From positions 1-64,000 of the forward strand of contig NZ_JODL01000009.1 in NCBI RefSeq assembly GCF_000718985.1: 64,000 bases of DNA. Direction: 5' to 3'. How positions within the stretch are numbered: position 1 is the stretch's first letter; each line of letters begins with the position of its first letter. A program made the position numbers and the translations under genes. This stretch comes from Streptomyces megasporus. GTDB lineage: Bacteria; Actinomycetota; Actinomycetes; Streptomycetales; Streptomycetaceae. This document shows positions 1 to 9,497 of the stretch, in pieces. Below the pieces are notes generated by a model, which worked only from the letters and a program-made list of their open reading frames with translations, did no database searches and was not told where the DNA came from.

Positions 1-1
1 C

Positions 2-130
2 GAGGTGCGCGAGGCGTTGCAGATCGGTCCGGACGCGCCGATCATCACCACCGACGCCCGGCATCGGGCCGAGGCCAAGAGCGCACTGATCACCCTCGTA
101 GAACACGCTCTCATGGCACGTCTGCGCTGA
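2..130 (+). CDS. CvnD-type small GTPase of a conservon, C-terminal 42 residues
   Basis: Only the 3' end is in the window; the reading frame is open from base 2 to TGA at 128-130. The tail, with DAPIITTDARHR followed by ALITLVEHALMARLR, is typical of the MglA-like GTPases (CvnD) that close Streptomyces conservons, four-gene sets encoding a sensor kinase-like protein, a roadblock protein, DUF742 and a GTPase. The location next to FAH hydrolase and gltX agrees with the cvn1 neighbourhood of S. coelicolor. The nucleotide-binding motifs lie outside the window, so the assignment rests on the tail and the context. Confidence 0.65.
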   Translation, partial: EVREALQIGPDAPIITTDARHRAEAKSALITLVEHALMARLR

Positions 131-181
131 CGACCGAGGCCGGCGGACGGTCCGCCGGCTTCACACACGCGCGCGGCAAGG

Positions 182-207
182 GCCCCGCACACCGCCGGTG
201 TGCGGGG
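182..207 (+). terminator. Hairpin terminator after the CvnD-type gene
   Basis: The arms gccccgcacacc and ggtgtgcgggg form a near-perfect GC stem about 50 bp after the stop codon. There is no clear T tract, which is common for Streptomyces terminators. Confidence 0.6.
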
Positions 208-260
208 CTTACCCTTGAGTGTCAACTCCCACCCGCGAGCAACGAGGGGCAGCACCACCC

Positions 261-1043
261 GTGCGCATCGCCAGATTCTCCATCGACGGCAACGTCGCGT
301 TCGGAGTCGTGGAAGGGGACGCCCGGAGCGGCGACGGCCTCGTCCTCGACATCATCAAGGGCCATCCCTTCGCCGAGTTCGAGCGATCGGGCAAGCGGAT
401 TCCCCTGGACAAGGTCCGACTGCTGCCGCCCGTGCTGCCCAACAAGGTGGTGGCGATCGGCCGGAACTACGCCGAGCACGCCGCGGAGCTGGGCCACGAG
501 GTCCCCGAGGTGCCCACCGCCTTCTTCAAGCCCTCCACCTCGGTGATCGGCCCCGACGACCCCATCGTCTACCCGTCCTTCTCCCACGAGGTGCACCACG
601 AGGCGGAGCTGGCCGTGGTGATCGGCCGGATGTGCAGCCAGGTGCCCCGCGAGCGGGTGGCGGACGTGATCCTGGGCTACACCTGCGCCAACGACGTCAC
701 CGCCCGTGACGTCCAGCGCGTCGAGGACCAGTGGGCCAGGGCGAAGGGCTTCGACGGCTCCTGCCCGCTGGGCCCGTGGGTCGTCACCGACCTCGACCCC
801 TCGGACCTGGCCGTGATGTGCACGGTCAACGGCGAGCAGCGGCAGCTCGGCCGGACCGGCCAGATGGTGCGCTCCATCGAGGATCTCGTCGTCCACATCA
901 CCGAGGCCATGACGCTGCTCCCCGGCGACGTCATCCTCACCGGCACCCCGGCGGGCGTCGGCCCCATCAACGTCGGCGACGAGGTCGCCGTCACCATCGA
1001 AGGCATCGGCACTCTCACCAACAAGGTGATCAAGCGTGGCTAG
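261..1043 (+). CDS. Fumarylacetoacetate hydrolase (FAH) family protein
   Basis: A 260-residue protein of the FAH/2-hydroxyhepta-2,4-diene-1,7-dioate isomerase family, metal-dependent enzymes that cleave or isomerise acyl-pyruvate-like substrates. Visible family motifs are [13 protein letters not shown], the metal-binding acidic cluster [29 protein letters not shown] and the C-terminal [14 protein letters not shown]. The GTG at 261 gives the family N-terminus (MRIARF) and follows GAGGGG about 11 bases upstream; a GTG at 219 is possible but adds 14 unrelated residues. The gene overlaps gltX by 8 bp and is probably co-transcribed with it. The exact substrate cannot be read from sequence. Confidence 0.88.
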   Translation: MRIARFSIDGNVAFGVVEGDARSGDGLVLDIIKGHPFAEFERSGKRIPLDKVRLLPPVLPNKVVAIGRNYAEHAAELGHEVPEVPTAFFKPSTSVIGPDDPIVYPSFSHEVHHEAELAVVIGRMCSQVPRERVADVILGYTCANDVTARDVQRVEDQWARAKGFDGSCPLGPWVVTDLDPSDLAVMCTVNGEQRQLGRTGQMVRSIEDLVVHITEAMTLLPGDVILTGTPAGVGPINVGDEVAVTIEGIGTLTNKVIKRG

Positions 1044-2526
1044 CGCATCTGACGTACGCGTACGGTTCTGTCCCTCGCCGACCGGCAACCCCCACGTGGG
1101 TCTGGTCCGCACCGCCCTGTTCAACTGGGCCTTCGCCCGGCACCACGGCGGCACCTTCGTCTTCCGCATCGAGGACACCGACGCGGCCCGCGACTCCGAG
1201 GAGTCCTACGAGCAGTTGCTGGACTCGATGCGCTGGCTGGGCTTCGAGTGGGACGAGGGCCCCGAGGTCGGCGGCCCGCACGCCCCGTACCGGCAGTCCC
1301 AGCGCATGGACGTCTACGCCGACGTCGCGCGCAGGCTGATGGAGGCCGGCCACGCCTACCGCTGCTACTGCAGCGCCGAGGAGCTGGAGGAGCGCCGCGA
1401 GGCCGCCCGCAAGGCCGGCAGGCCCTCGGGCTACGACGGCACGTGCCGGAACCTCACCGACGAGCAGAAGGCCGCGTACGAGGCCGAGGGACGTCCCTCG
1501 ATCGTCCGCTTCCGGATGCCGGACGAGCCGATCACCTTCACCGACCTCGTCCGCGGCGAGCTGACCTTCACCCCGGAGAACGTCCCCGACTACGGCATCG
1601 TCCGGGCCAACGGCGCCCCGCTGTACACGCTGGTCAACCCGGTCGACGACGCGCTGATGGAGATCACCCACGTCCTGCGCGGCGAGGACCTGCTCTCCTC
1701 CACCCCGCGCCAGATCGCCCTGTACCGGGCGCTGGCCGACATCGGCGTGGGCAACGGCAGCGTCCCGGAGTTCGGACACCTGCCGTACGTGATGGGGGAG
1801 GGCAACAAGAAGCTCTCCAAGCGCGACCCGCAGTCCTCGCTCAACCTCTACCGCGAGCGCGGCTTCCTCCGCGAGGGCCTGCTCAACTACCTCGCCCTGC
1901 TGGGCTGGTCGATCGCCGAGGACCGGGACATCTTCTCGATGGACGAGATGGTCGCGGCCTTCGAGATCGGGGACGTCAACGCCAACCCGGCGCGCTTCGA
2001 CCTCAAGAAGTGCGAGGCCATCAACGCCACCCACATCCGGGAGCTGGACACCAAGGACTTCATCGCCCGGTGCGAGCCGTGGCTGAAGGCCCCGCACGCC
2101 CCGTGGGCGCCGGAGAAGTTCGACCGCGCGGCCTTCGAGGCCCTGGCGCCCCTGGCCCAGACCCGGCTGACCGTCCTGTCGGACATCACCGCCAACGTCG
2201 ACTTCCTCTTCCTGGACGAGCCCGTGGAGGACGAGGCGTCCTGGCAGAAGGCGATGAAGGCCGGCTCGGACGCCCTGCTGCGCACCGCCCGCGCCAAGCT
2301 GGCGGAGGCGGAGTGGAGGGCCGAGGCGCTCAAGGAGGCCGTCCTGGCGGCCGGCGAGGAGCACGGACTGAAGCTGGGCAAGGCCCAGGCCCCGGTCCGG
2401 GTGGCGGTCACCGGCCGCACCGTCGGCCTGCCGCTCTTCGAGTCGCTGGAGGTGCTCGGTCGCGACCGCACCCTGGCCCGCGTCGACGCCGCCCTGGCGA
2501 GGCTGGAGGCGCAGCCGGAGGGCTGA
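1036..2526 (+). CDS. gltX: Glutamyl-tRNA synthetase
   Basis: Class I aminoacyl-tRNA synthetase of 496 residues that charges tRNA-Glu. In actinobacteria it usually also mischarges tRNA-Gln, which GatCAB then amidates. The HIGH-type motif is [10 protein letters not shown] near residues 13-22 and the KMSKS-type loop is KLSKR near residue 259. FRIEDTD and the HVLRGEDLL segment are present. Length is normal. It starts with GTG inside the end of the FAH gene. Both cognate tRNA species lie about 450 bp downstream, a functional cluster. A strong hairpin follows the stop codon. Confidence 0.97.
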   Translation: MASASDVRVRFCPSPTGNPHVGLVRTALFNWAFARHHGGTFVFRIEDTDAARDSEESYEQLLDSMRWLGFEWDEGPEVGGPHAPYRQSQRMDVYADVARRLMEAGHAYRCYCSAEELEERREAARKAGRPSGYDGTCRNLTDEQKAAYEAEGRPSIVRFRMPDEPITFTDLVRGELTFTPENVPDYGIVRANGAPLYTLVNPVDDALMEITHVLRGEDLLSSTPRQIALYRALADIGVGNGSVPEFGHLPYVMGEGNKKLSKRDPQSSLNLYRERGFLREGLLNYLALLGWSIAEDRDIFSMDEMVAAFEIGDVNANPARFDLKKCEAINATHIRELDTKDFIARCEPWLKAPHAPWAPEKFDRAAFEALAPLAQTRLTVLSDITANVDFLFLDEPVEDEASWQKAMKAGSDALLRTARAKLAEAEWRAEALKEAVLAAGEEHGLKLGKAQAPVRVAVTGRTVGLPLFESLEVLGRDRTLARVDAALARLEAQPEG

Positions 2527-2540
2527 GGCGCCCGACGTAC

Positions 2541-2589
2541 CCGTGGGCGGGCCCGGGAGCCGTTGCAGGGCTCCCGGGCCCGCCCACGG
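2541..2589 (+). terminator. gltX: Terminator of gltX
   Basis: A 20-bp perfect inverted repeat (arms 2541-2560 and 2570-2589) with a 9-base loop, starting 14 bp after the gltX stop codon. Confidence 0.88.
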
Positions 2590-2861
2590 GCTTTCCGCGG
2601 CCCGCCGCGATCTTCCCGGGGCTTCCCGGGCCTTTCCGCGACGTCACGGCGGGACGCGCCCGTTCACCGTCGGCGACGACACCACCGGATCGGTGCGCAC
2701 TCGTGGGCGGTGACGCGGCGCGCGTTCGGCGCGTTCACCGACGCGCCGTGGCTCCCTCCCGTTCTCGTCGAGCGCCCGGTTCTCCTCTCGCCCCGAACCC
2801 GGACGAGAGGGGCGTCCGCGGTGGATGGTCCGGGCCGCGGACGCCCCGGCGGGAACTCGTT
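2590..2861. other. Non-coding stretch between the gltX terminator and the tRNA promoter
   Basis: I see no credible gene here. Open frames on both strands lack a ribosome-binding site and recognisable protein sequence. The segment probably only separates the gltX operon from the tRNA transcription unit. Confidence 0.6.
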
Positions 2862-2890
2862 TTGGAGCACGGGCCTCGATCGGGTAATGT
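2862..2890 (+). promoter_or_regulatory. Probable housekeeping promoter of the tRNA cluster
   Basis: A -35 element TTGGAG (2862-2867) and a -10 element TAATGT (2885-2890) are separated by 17 bp, about 90 bp upstream of tRNA-Gln. This is a good match to the HrdB-type consensus. The transcript would carry a leader of roughly 80 bases. Confidence 0.65.
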
Positions 2891-2978
2891 TCTTCCCGTC
2901 GCCAGGCGGAACGGGCCGAAAGGCCGGAGACGCAAGGCGATCACCAGGACGAAAAGTTCGAAAGAGCTTGAGTTCCGG

Positions 2979-3050
2979 TGGGGTATGGTGTAATTGGCAG
3001 CACGACTGATTCTGGTTCAGTTAGTCTAGGTTCGAGTCCTGGTACCCCAG
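2979..3050 (+). tRNA. tRNA-Gln (CUG anticodon)
   Basis: A 72-base cloverleaf. The acceptor arm TGGGGTA pairs with TACCCCA, the anticodon arm ACTGA/TCAGT encloses CTG, and the T arm contains GGTTCGAGTCC. The discriminator base is G. CCA is not encoded. It is the first tRNA of a three-gene cluster. Confidence 0.95.
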
Positions 3051-3074
3051 CGAGATCTTCCCAGCGAGATCCAA

Positions 3075-3147
3075 GCCCCCGTTGTGTAGCGGCCTAGCAC
3101 GCTGCCCTCTCAAGGCAGTAGCGCCGGTTCGAATCCGGTCGGGGGTA
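3075..3147 (+). tRNA. tRNA-Glu (CUC anticodon), copy 1
   Basis: A 73-base cloverleaf with acceptor GCCCCCG pairing with CGGGGGT (a terminal G-U), anticodon CTC, and T loop GGTTCGAATCC. It differs from copy 2 only at T3103 and A3117, which pair with each other in the anticodon stem. Confidence 0.95.
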
Positions 3148-3173
3148 CTCGGTCCCTCGGGACCATGGCTGGG

Positions 3174-3246
3174 GCCCCCGTTGTGTAGCGGCCTAGCACG
3201 CCGCCCTCTCAAGGCGGTAGCGCCGGTTCGAATCCGGTCGGGGGTA
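3174..3246 (+). tRNA. tRNA-Glu (CUC anticodon), copy 2
   Basis: The same 73-base tRNA as the preceding copy, except that the anticodon-stem pair is C-G instead of T-A. It lies 26 bp after copy 1, so all three tRNAs are probably processed from one transcript. Confidence 0.95.
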
Positions 3247-3260
3247 CGGGAATACGGCCA

Positions 3261-3288
3261 GAGGCCCCCCACTTCGGTGGGGGGCCTC
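3261..3288 (+). terminator. Terminator of the tRNA cluster
   Basis: A 12-bp perfect stem (gaggccccccac / gtggggggcctc) closes on a TTCG tetraloop, 14 bp after the last tRNA. Confidence 0.88.
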
Positions 3289-3414
3289 TCGTCGTGCCCG
3301 GGGTGCCACGGCGCCACGGGTCGGGGAGCGGACCGGTCGCGTCGGTGCATCCTCCGCTCCGGGCCCTGTGCGCACCGTCACAGGACCCGGAGCGGAGGAT
3401 GGACAGGGGCGGTG

Positions 3415-4134
3415 TCAGCCGCCGTTGCGGCGCAGCGCCTCGGTGAGTCGGTTGGCGGCCTCGACGATCGCCTGGGCGTGCATCCGGCCCGGGTGGCGCG
3501 TCAGACGCTCGATCGGGCCCGAGACGGACACGGCCGCCACCACGCGGTTGGAGGGGCCGCGCACGGGCGCGGAGACGGAGGCGACGCCGGGTTCGCGCTC
3601 GCCGATGGACTGGGCCCAGCCGCGTCGCCGTACGCCCGACAGGGCCGTCGCCGTGAAGCGGGCGCCCTGCAGGCCGCGGTGCAGCCGCTCGGGCTCCTCC
3701 CATGCCATCAGGACCTGGGCGGCCGAACCCGCCTTCATCGGCAGGGTGGAGCCGACCGGCACGGTGTCCCGCAGTCCGGACAGCCGTTCCGCCGCGGCCA
3801 CGCAGATCCGCATGTCGCCCTGGCGACGGTAGAGCTGGGCGCTCTCCCCGGTCACGTCGCGCAGGTGCGTGAGGATCGGGCCCGCGGACGCGAGGAGGCG
3901 GTCCTCGCCCGCGGCGGCGGCCAGCTCGGCCAGCCGCGGCCCGAGGATGAATCGGCCCTGCATGTCGCGGGCCACGAAGCGATGGTGTTCCAGGGCCACC
4001 GCCAGTCGGTGTGCCGTGGGGCGCGCGAGCCCGGTCGCCGCGACCAGCCCGGCGAGGGTGGCCGGACCGGACTCCAGAGCGCTCAGTACCAGAGCCGCCT
4101 TGTCGAGAACGCCGACGCCGCTAGAGTTGTCCAT
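3415..4134 (-). CDS. ndgR: NdgR, IclR-family regulator of leucine biosynthesis and nitrogen-dependent growth
   Basis: A 239-residue IclR-type regulator. The N-terminal winged helix-turn-helix (VLDKAALVLSALESG, then LAGLVAATGLARPTAHRLAV) is followed by the IclR effector domain with RFILGPRLAELA. Start ATG 4134 gives the usual NdgR N-terminus MDNSSGVGVLDKA. In S. coelicolor NdgR controls the divergent leuCD genes and other amino-acid genes; the same divergent arrangement is seen here. A dyad in the shared intergenic region is the likely operator. The assignment is by sequence recognition and synteny. Confidence 0.93.
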   Translation of the reverse strand: MDNSSGVGVLDKAALVLSALESGPATLAGLVAATGLARPTAHRLAVALEHHRFVARDMQGRFILGPRLAELAAAAGEDRLLASAGPILTHLRDVTGESAQLYRRQGDMRICVAAAERLSGLRDTVPVGSTLPMKAGSAAQVLMAWEEPERLHRGLQGARFTATALSGVRRRGWAQSIGEREPGVASVSAPVRGPSNRVVAAVSVSGPIERLTRHPGRMHAQAIVEAANRLTEALRRNGG

Positions 4135-4156
4135 GCAACGATATTCGCGTCTCACA

Positions 4157-4169
4157 TTGCGAAACGCAA
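4157..4169. promoter_or_regulatory. Candidate NdgR operator between ndgR and leuC
   Basis: The perfect dyad TTGCG-AAA-CGCAA lies 23 bp upstream of the ndgR start codon, in the 152-bp divergent region. IclR-family proteins bind short dyads of this kind, so it could serve both autoregulation and leuCD control. This is inference from position and symmetry. Confidence 0.5.
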
Positions 4170-4286
4170 GTTCAATTTTCCGGATCAGCCGCCAAGCTGG
4201 GGTGACGGTCGCCACCCCGCCGCGCGGGCCGTGGCGGCATGGACGTCGAGACGAGGCCGGCAGTGCTGCCGGCCGGAGGGAAAGCG

Positions 4287-5711
<1,425 letters not shown>

Positions 5712-5719
5712 GAACAGCG

Positions 5720-6313
5720 ATGGAAGCCTTCACCACACACACCGGTCGCGCCGTTCCGCTGCGCCGCGGCAACGTCGACACCGACCAGATCATCCCCGCG
5801 CACTGGCTGAAGAAGGTCACCCGCGACGGCTTTGAGGACGGCCTGTTCGAGGCCTGGCGCAAGGACCCCGAGTTCGTGCTCAACCGCCCCGAGCGGCAGG
5901 GCGCCACCGTGCTGGTCGCAGGCCCCGACTTCGGCACCGGCTCCTCCCGCGAGCACGCCGTCTGGGCGCTGCAGAACTACGGCTTCAAGGCCGTGATCTC
6001 CTCCCGCTTCGCCGACATCTTCCGCGGCAACTCGCTGAAGAACGGCCTGCTGACGGTCGTCCTGCCGCAGGAGACCGTGGACCGGCTGTGGGAGCTGACC
6101 GAGGCCGACCCGACGGCCGAGATCACCGTGGACCTCGTCGAGCGGAAGGTCACCGCCCCCGGCGTCGAGGTCGGTTTCGACCTGGACGAGAACGCCCGCT
6201 GGCGGCTGCTGGAGGGCCTGGACGACATCAGCATCACGCTGCGGCACGAGGAGGACATCGCCGCGTACGAGGCGAAGCGGCCCTCCTACAAGCCGCGGAC
6301 CCTCCCCGTCTGA
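5720..6313 (+). CDS. leuD: 3-isopropylmalate dehydratase, small subunit
   Basis: A 197-residue swivelling subunit of isopropylmalate isomerase. The motifs [15 protein letters not shown] near the N-terminus and [17 protein letters not shown] are diagnostic. It starts 8 bp after leuC and is translated from the same message; together they form the leucine-pathway heterodimer. Length is normal. A strong terminator follows. Confidence 0.96.
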   Translation: MEAFTTHTGRAVPLRRGNVDTDQIIPAHWLKKVTRDGFEDGLFEAWRKDPEFVLNRPERQGATVLVAGPDFGTGSSREHAVWALQNYGFKAVISSRFADIFRGNSLKNGLLTVVLPQETVDRLWELTEADPTAEITVDLVERKVTAPGVEVGFDLDENARWRLLEGLDDISITLRHEEDIAAYEAKRPSYKPRTLPV

Positions 6314-6361
6314 CGCGCCGCGACGGTGGGCGGCGCCCCGTCGCCCACCGACACGCGCCTT

Positions 6362-6396
6362 CCGAACGCCCCCGGCTCCGGCCGGGGGCGTTCGGG
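6362..6396 (+). terminator. Terminator of leuCD
   Basis: The arms ccgaacgcccccggc and gccgggggcgttcgg are perfectly complementary with a 5-base tccg(g)-type loop and are followed by gcttttg, giving a short T tract. Confidence 0.9.
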
Positions 6397-6570
6397 CTTT
6401 TGCCGTTCCGGATTCGGGGAAGCCGGGACGGGAGACGGAGCCGGGCAGGCGGAAGGAGAGGAACGAAGTCACCGCTCTCGGCGCGGAGTTGTGTCACCCA
6501 TGCGCCCCGTTCTTCCGGCGTGTTGAGGCCCCGGGAAGTGACAACTCGCCTCCAATGGCACAATCTGTGC

Positions 6571-6825
6571 ATGGAGAGCGACGGTCAACTCCCCCTCTAC
6601 GACCTCGTCGCCGCTCGCCTGAAGGAAGCGCACACCACGGTGCGCCGGCTGCAAGTGCCCCAGGACGTACGGGCGGCGCTCGTTCGGAGGCTCCTCGTCG
6701 TCACGGCCGCGTCCAAACACGATCCGGCCCGTGCGGCGCGGAGGCTGGAGCGTCTGATGGAGGACATTCGAGGAAGCGAGGCCCCCGCGGAACAGGAAGA
6801 CCGGCCTGCGGAGGGAAGCGCGTGA
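6571..6825 (+). CDS. Small conserved protein of unknown function
   Basis: An 84-residue, mostly helical and charged protein beginning MESDGQLPLYDLVAARLKEA and containing a basic segment (ALVRRLLVVTAASKHDPARAARRLERL). It has no signal peptide, no transmembrane segment and no motif that I recognise. Its coding character (third-position GC, conserved-looking helical pattern) and place between leuD and hupS, as in other Streptomyces, support a real gene. Function unknown. Confidence 0.7.
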   Translation: MESDGQLPLYDLVAARLKEAHTTVRRLQVPQDVRAALVRRLLVVTAASKHDPARAARRLERLMEDIRGSEAPAEQEDRPAEGSA

Positions 6826-6870
6826 CGGTCGATTTCGTTGCGACACAAGGGTGATTCGCCCGTTTCGCGT

Positions 6871-6899
6871 TTGATTTGCGGTAAATATCTGCCTAATGT
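6871..6899 (+). promoter_or_regulatory. hupS: Promoter of hupS
   Basis: TTGATT (6871-6876) and TAATGT (6894-6899) are spaced by 17 bp in a locally AT-rich stretch, about 50 bp upstream of the hupS start codon. This resembles a strong vegetative promoter. Confidence 0.65.
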
Positions 6900-6950
6900 G
6901 CGAAAAAGCTTGGACAGATTCGTTCTGGCAATGCCTCCGAAGGGGAAGAC

Positions 6951-7559
6951 GTGAACAAGGCGCAGCTCGTTGAAGCAATTGCCGACAAGCTCGGCGGACG
7001 ACAGCAGGCCGCCGAAGCGGTCGATGTGGTGCTGGACGCGATCGTTCGCGCGGTCGTCGCCGGAGACCGGGTCTCGGTCACCGGTTTCGGCTCGTTCGAG
7101 AAGGTCGAACGTCCGGCCCGCTACGCCCGCAATCCCCAGACCGGCGAGCGCGTCAGGGTCAAGAAGACCTCCGTTCCGCGTTTCCGCGCCGGCCAGGGCT
7201 TCAAGGACCTGGTCAGCGGCGCGAAGAAGCTCCCCAAGAACGACGTGGCGGTGAAGAAGGCCCCCAAGGGCAGCCTCTCGGGCGGCACCACCACCCGCAA
7301 GGCGACGGCGAAGAAGGCGGCGGCCAAGAAGGCGGCGCCGGCGAAGAAGACCACCGCGGCGAAGAAGGCCACGGCGAAGAAGACCACCGCCGCCAAGAAG
7401 ACCGCGGCGAAGAAGACGACCGCCGCGAAGAAGACCACCGCCAAGCAGGCCACCGCCAAGAAGGCTCCCGCGAAGAGGTCCACGACCAAGAAGGCCCCCG
7501 CCCGCAAGAGCACCGCGCGCAAGACCACCGCCAAGAAGGCCACCACCCGCCGGAAGTGA
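6951..7559 (+). CDS. hupS: HU-family nucleoid protein with lysine-rich tail (HupS type)
   Basis: A 202-residue DNA-binding protein. Residues 1 to about 95 are a classic HU fold (MNKAQLVEAIADKLG; GFGSFEKVERPARYARNPQTGE). The remaining ~105 residues form a histone H1-like tail of Lys/Ala/Thr/Pro repeats (AKK and TAK units). In S. coelicolor the two-domain HU paralogue HupS compacts the nucleoid in spores. GTG 6951 follows GGGGAAGAC. A hairpin follows the gene. Confidence 0.95.
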   Translation: MNKAQLVEAIADKLGGRQQAAEAVDVVLDAIVRAVVAGDRVSVTGFGSFEKVERPARYARNPQTGERVRVKKTSVPRFRAGQGFKDLVSGAKKLPKNDVAVKKAPKGSLSGGTTTRKATAKKAAAKKAAPAKKTTAAKKATAKKTTAAKKTAAKKTTAAKKTTAKQATAKKAPAKRSTTKKAPARKSTARKTTAKKATTRRK

Positions 7560-7580
7560 GGCCGACGTGCACGACCGCGT

Positions 7581-7609
7581 CGGGCCGAGCTCCGTCGGAG
7601 CCCGGCCCG
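7581..7609 (+). terminator. Hairpin after hupS
   Basis: The arms cgggccgagctcc and ggagcccggcccg pair with one mismatch over a 3-base loop, 22 bp after the hupS stop codon. Confidence 0.6.
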
Positions 7610-7687
7610 CGGTCCGTCCGGGGCCGCGTCGCCACCGCCCCCGCTCGGTCGTCCGCCCGGTCCCGCCGCTCGTCTAGGCTCGGGGCC

Positions 7688-7891
7688 ATGCAGGCCACCG
7701 CGTACACCTACGACCCCGCGACCCGCAGCGGCAGCGTGCTCCTCGACGACGGCACGCCCCTCCCCTTCGGCGCCGCCGCCTTCGACGCGGGCGGCCTGCG
7801 GCTGCTGCGCCCCGGCCAGCGGGTGCGGATCGAGACCGAGGGCGAGGGCGAACGGCGTCGGATCACGCTGGTGACGCTGCAGACGTTCTGA
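7688..7891 (+). CDS. Small cold-shock-like (OB-fold) protein
   Basis: A 67-residue protein (MQATAYTYDPATRSGSVLLDD...). The pattern of a short strand, G-S-V-L-L-D-D-G, then PFGAAAF and LRPGQRVRIE resembles a minimal cold-shock/OB fold, but the canonical RNP motifs (KGFGFI, VFVHF) are absent, so nucleic-acid binding is uncertain. Its 3' end overlaps the 3' end of convergent cofC by 29 bp. Confidence 0.65.
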   Translation: MQATAYTYDPATRSGSVLLDDGTPLPFGAAAFDAGGLRLLRPGQRVRIETEGEGERRRITLVTLQTF

Positions 7892-8528
7892 GCCCGCGCG
7901 TGTGCGGCCCCACGCCCAGGGCCAGCGCCGCGGCCAGGTCCTCGCCGGTGTCCACGTCCCGCCGCACGCTCTCCACGTCGGTCAGGACGATCTCCACCGC
8001 CCCCGAGCGCAGATGGCGCTCGCGCGAGGCGCCGCCGAAGGCCGGAGCCAGCGCGGTGCCGGGGGCCGCGGCGAGCAGTGTGGTGCCGACCCCGGCGGCG
8101 TCGGCCAGGAAGGCCCTCGGATGCGCCCGCGCGACGGCGAGCACCCGCGCCAGCTCGTCCGGACGCAGAGCGGGCAGGTCCGCGTTGAGCGCGGCCACCG
8201 CGGCGTCGGGACGCCGCCCCCGCACGACCGCCTCGCCGTGCTCCAACGCGGCGTTCAGCCCGGCGGCCGGGACGTCGGGGACGACCCGGGCCCCCGCGGC
8301 GGCCAGCTCCGCCCCCGCGCGGGGATCGTCCGTGACGATCACCACACTCTCCACCGCCGGGCAGGCCAGCGCGGCGGTCACGGTGTCCCGGGCGAAGGCC
8401 AGCGCCAGCTCGGGCCGCAGCCGCTCCCCGGCCGACGCGGCGAGCCTGCTCTTCGCCCGGGACAGGGGCTTGAGGGGCACGACCAGCGTCCAGCCGGCCG
8501 CGATCCCCGGTCCGTCGTCACGATCCAT
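7863..8528 (-). CDS. cofC: 2-phospho-L-lactate (or phosphoenolpyruvate) guanylyltransferase
   Basis: A 221-residue nucleotidyltransferase of the CofC family, which activates 2-phospholactate or PEP with GTP in coenzyme F420 biosynthesis. The N-terminal [15 protein letters not shown] corresponds to the nucleotide-binding loop. [11 protein letters not shown] holds the conserved acidic residues, and [14 protein letters not shown] is a family signature. ATG 8528 gives the family start; upstream in-frame codons add a few residues. It is convergent with the cold-shock-like gene and divergent from plsC. Other F420 genes are not in this window. Confidence 0.88.
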   Translation of the reverse strand: MDRDDGPGIAAGWTLVVPLKPLSRAKSRLAASAGERLRPELALAFARDTVTAALACPAVESVVIVTDDPRAGAELAAAGARVVPDVPAAGLNAALEHGEAVVRGRRPDAAVAALNADLPALRPDELARVLAVARAHPRAFLADAAGVGTTLLAAAPGTALAPAFGGASRERHLRSGAVEIVLTDVESVRRDVDTGEDLAAALALGVGPHTRGLRTSAASPA

Positions 8529-8681
8529 CGGCACCATTCTCACCGCATTCTCACCACCGCCGGAGCCGTCCGCCGTCCTCGGGGTTACCGTGTGCTCGAC
8601 AGGGTGACGACCCGGGGCGACACTTGTGCGGTTGTTCCGGTGGTGCGTGTGCCGCAGCAGGCAAGAGGAGATGGTGTCCGG

Positions 8682-9497
8682 GTGTCCCGCCGCAGAATCG
8701 GCTTCTGGTACCGCTTTGCCGCGGTTTTGGCGAAACCGCCCCTACTGCTGCTGTTCAAGCGGGACTGGCGTGGAATGGAGCATATTCCGGCCGAGGGTGG
8801 ATTCATCACCGTGGTGAATCACAACTCCTATCTCGACCCGCTCTCCTACGCCCACTTCCAGTACAACACCGGACGAGTTCCTCGTTTTCTCGCCAAGGAC
8901 TCCCTGTTCAGGGGCGGATTCGTCGGCGCGGTGATGCGCGGCACCGGACAGATCCCCGTCTACCGCGAGAGCGTCGACGCGGCCCACGCCTTCCGCGCCG
9001 CCGTCGAGGCGATCAACAAGGGCGAGTGCGTGGCCTTCTACCCCGAGGGCACCCTCACCCGCGATCCCGACCTGTGGCCGATGGAGGGCAAGACCGGCGC
9101 CGCCCGCGTCGCCCTGCTCACCAAGGCGCCCGTCATCCCCGTCGCCCAGTGGGGCGCCCACGAGGCCGTTCCCCCGTACGCGAAGCGGAAACGGCTCAGG
9201 CTCTTCCCGCGCAAGACGCTCAGGGTGCTGGTAGGCCCGCCCGTGGACCTGTCGCGGTACCACGACCGCGAACCCACCGTCGAGCTGCTCCGCGAGGTCA
9301 CCGACGTCATCATGGACGCGATCACCGAGCTGCTGGTCGAGTTGCGCGGCGAACCGGCACCCGCCCACCGCCACGCCCGGGACAGGGCGCTCGCCGCGGA
9401 CCGGATGAGGGCGGCGGGAGCCGTGAGGCCCGCCGGGAACGGCACCGCCGCTGCCGGCGCCGTCCCCGACGGCGCGGCCGAGGGGGAGAACGCGTGA
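8682..9497 (+). CDS. plsC: 1-acyl-sn-glycerol-3-phosphate acyltransferase
   Basis: A 271-residue membrane-associated acyltransferase that makes phosphatidic acid. The catalytic HX4D motif is NHNSYLD (His47 to Asp52), and [11 protein letters not shown] supplies the second acyltransferase block. GTG 8682 follows GAGGAG by about 11 bases. The last ~35 residues are an Ala/Gly/Arg-rich tail outside the conserved domain. It overlaps gpsA by 4 bp, so glycerophosphate synthesis and acylation are translationally coupled. Confidence 0.92.
   Translation: MSRRRIGFWYRFAAVLAKPPLLLLFKRDWRGMEHIPAEGGFITVVNHNSYLDPLSYAHFQYNTGRVPRFLAKDSLFRGGFVGAVMRGTGQIPVYRESVDAAHAFRAAVEAINKGECVAFYPEGTLTRDPDLWPMEGKTGAARVALLTKAPVIPVAQWGAHEAVPPYAKRKRLRLFPRKTLRVLVGPPVDLSRYHDREPTVELLREVTDVIMDAITELLVELRGEPAPAHRHARDRALAADRMRAAGAVRPAGNGTAAAGAVPDGAAEGENA

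Noticed and set aside
1030..2364. A long open frame on the minus strand opposite gltX, and similar long antisense frames elsewhere (for example 16439-19540, 26574-29135, 30554-32995).
   Set aside because: They mirror real genes in very GC-rich DNA, have Arg/Gly/Ala/Val-rich products without recognisable domains, and lack ribosome-binding sites. They are codon-bias shadows.
7290..7556. The Lys/Ala/Thr-rich 3' half of hupS as a separate or frameshifted gene.
   Set aside because: It is the known histone-like tail of streptomycete HupS and is in frame with the HU domain.
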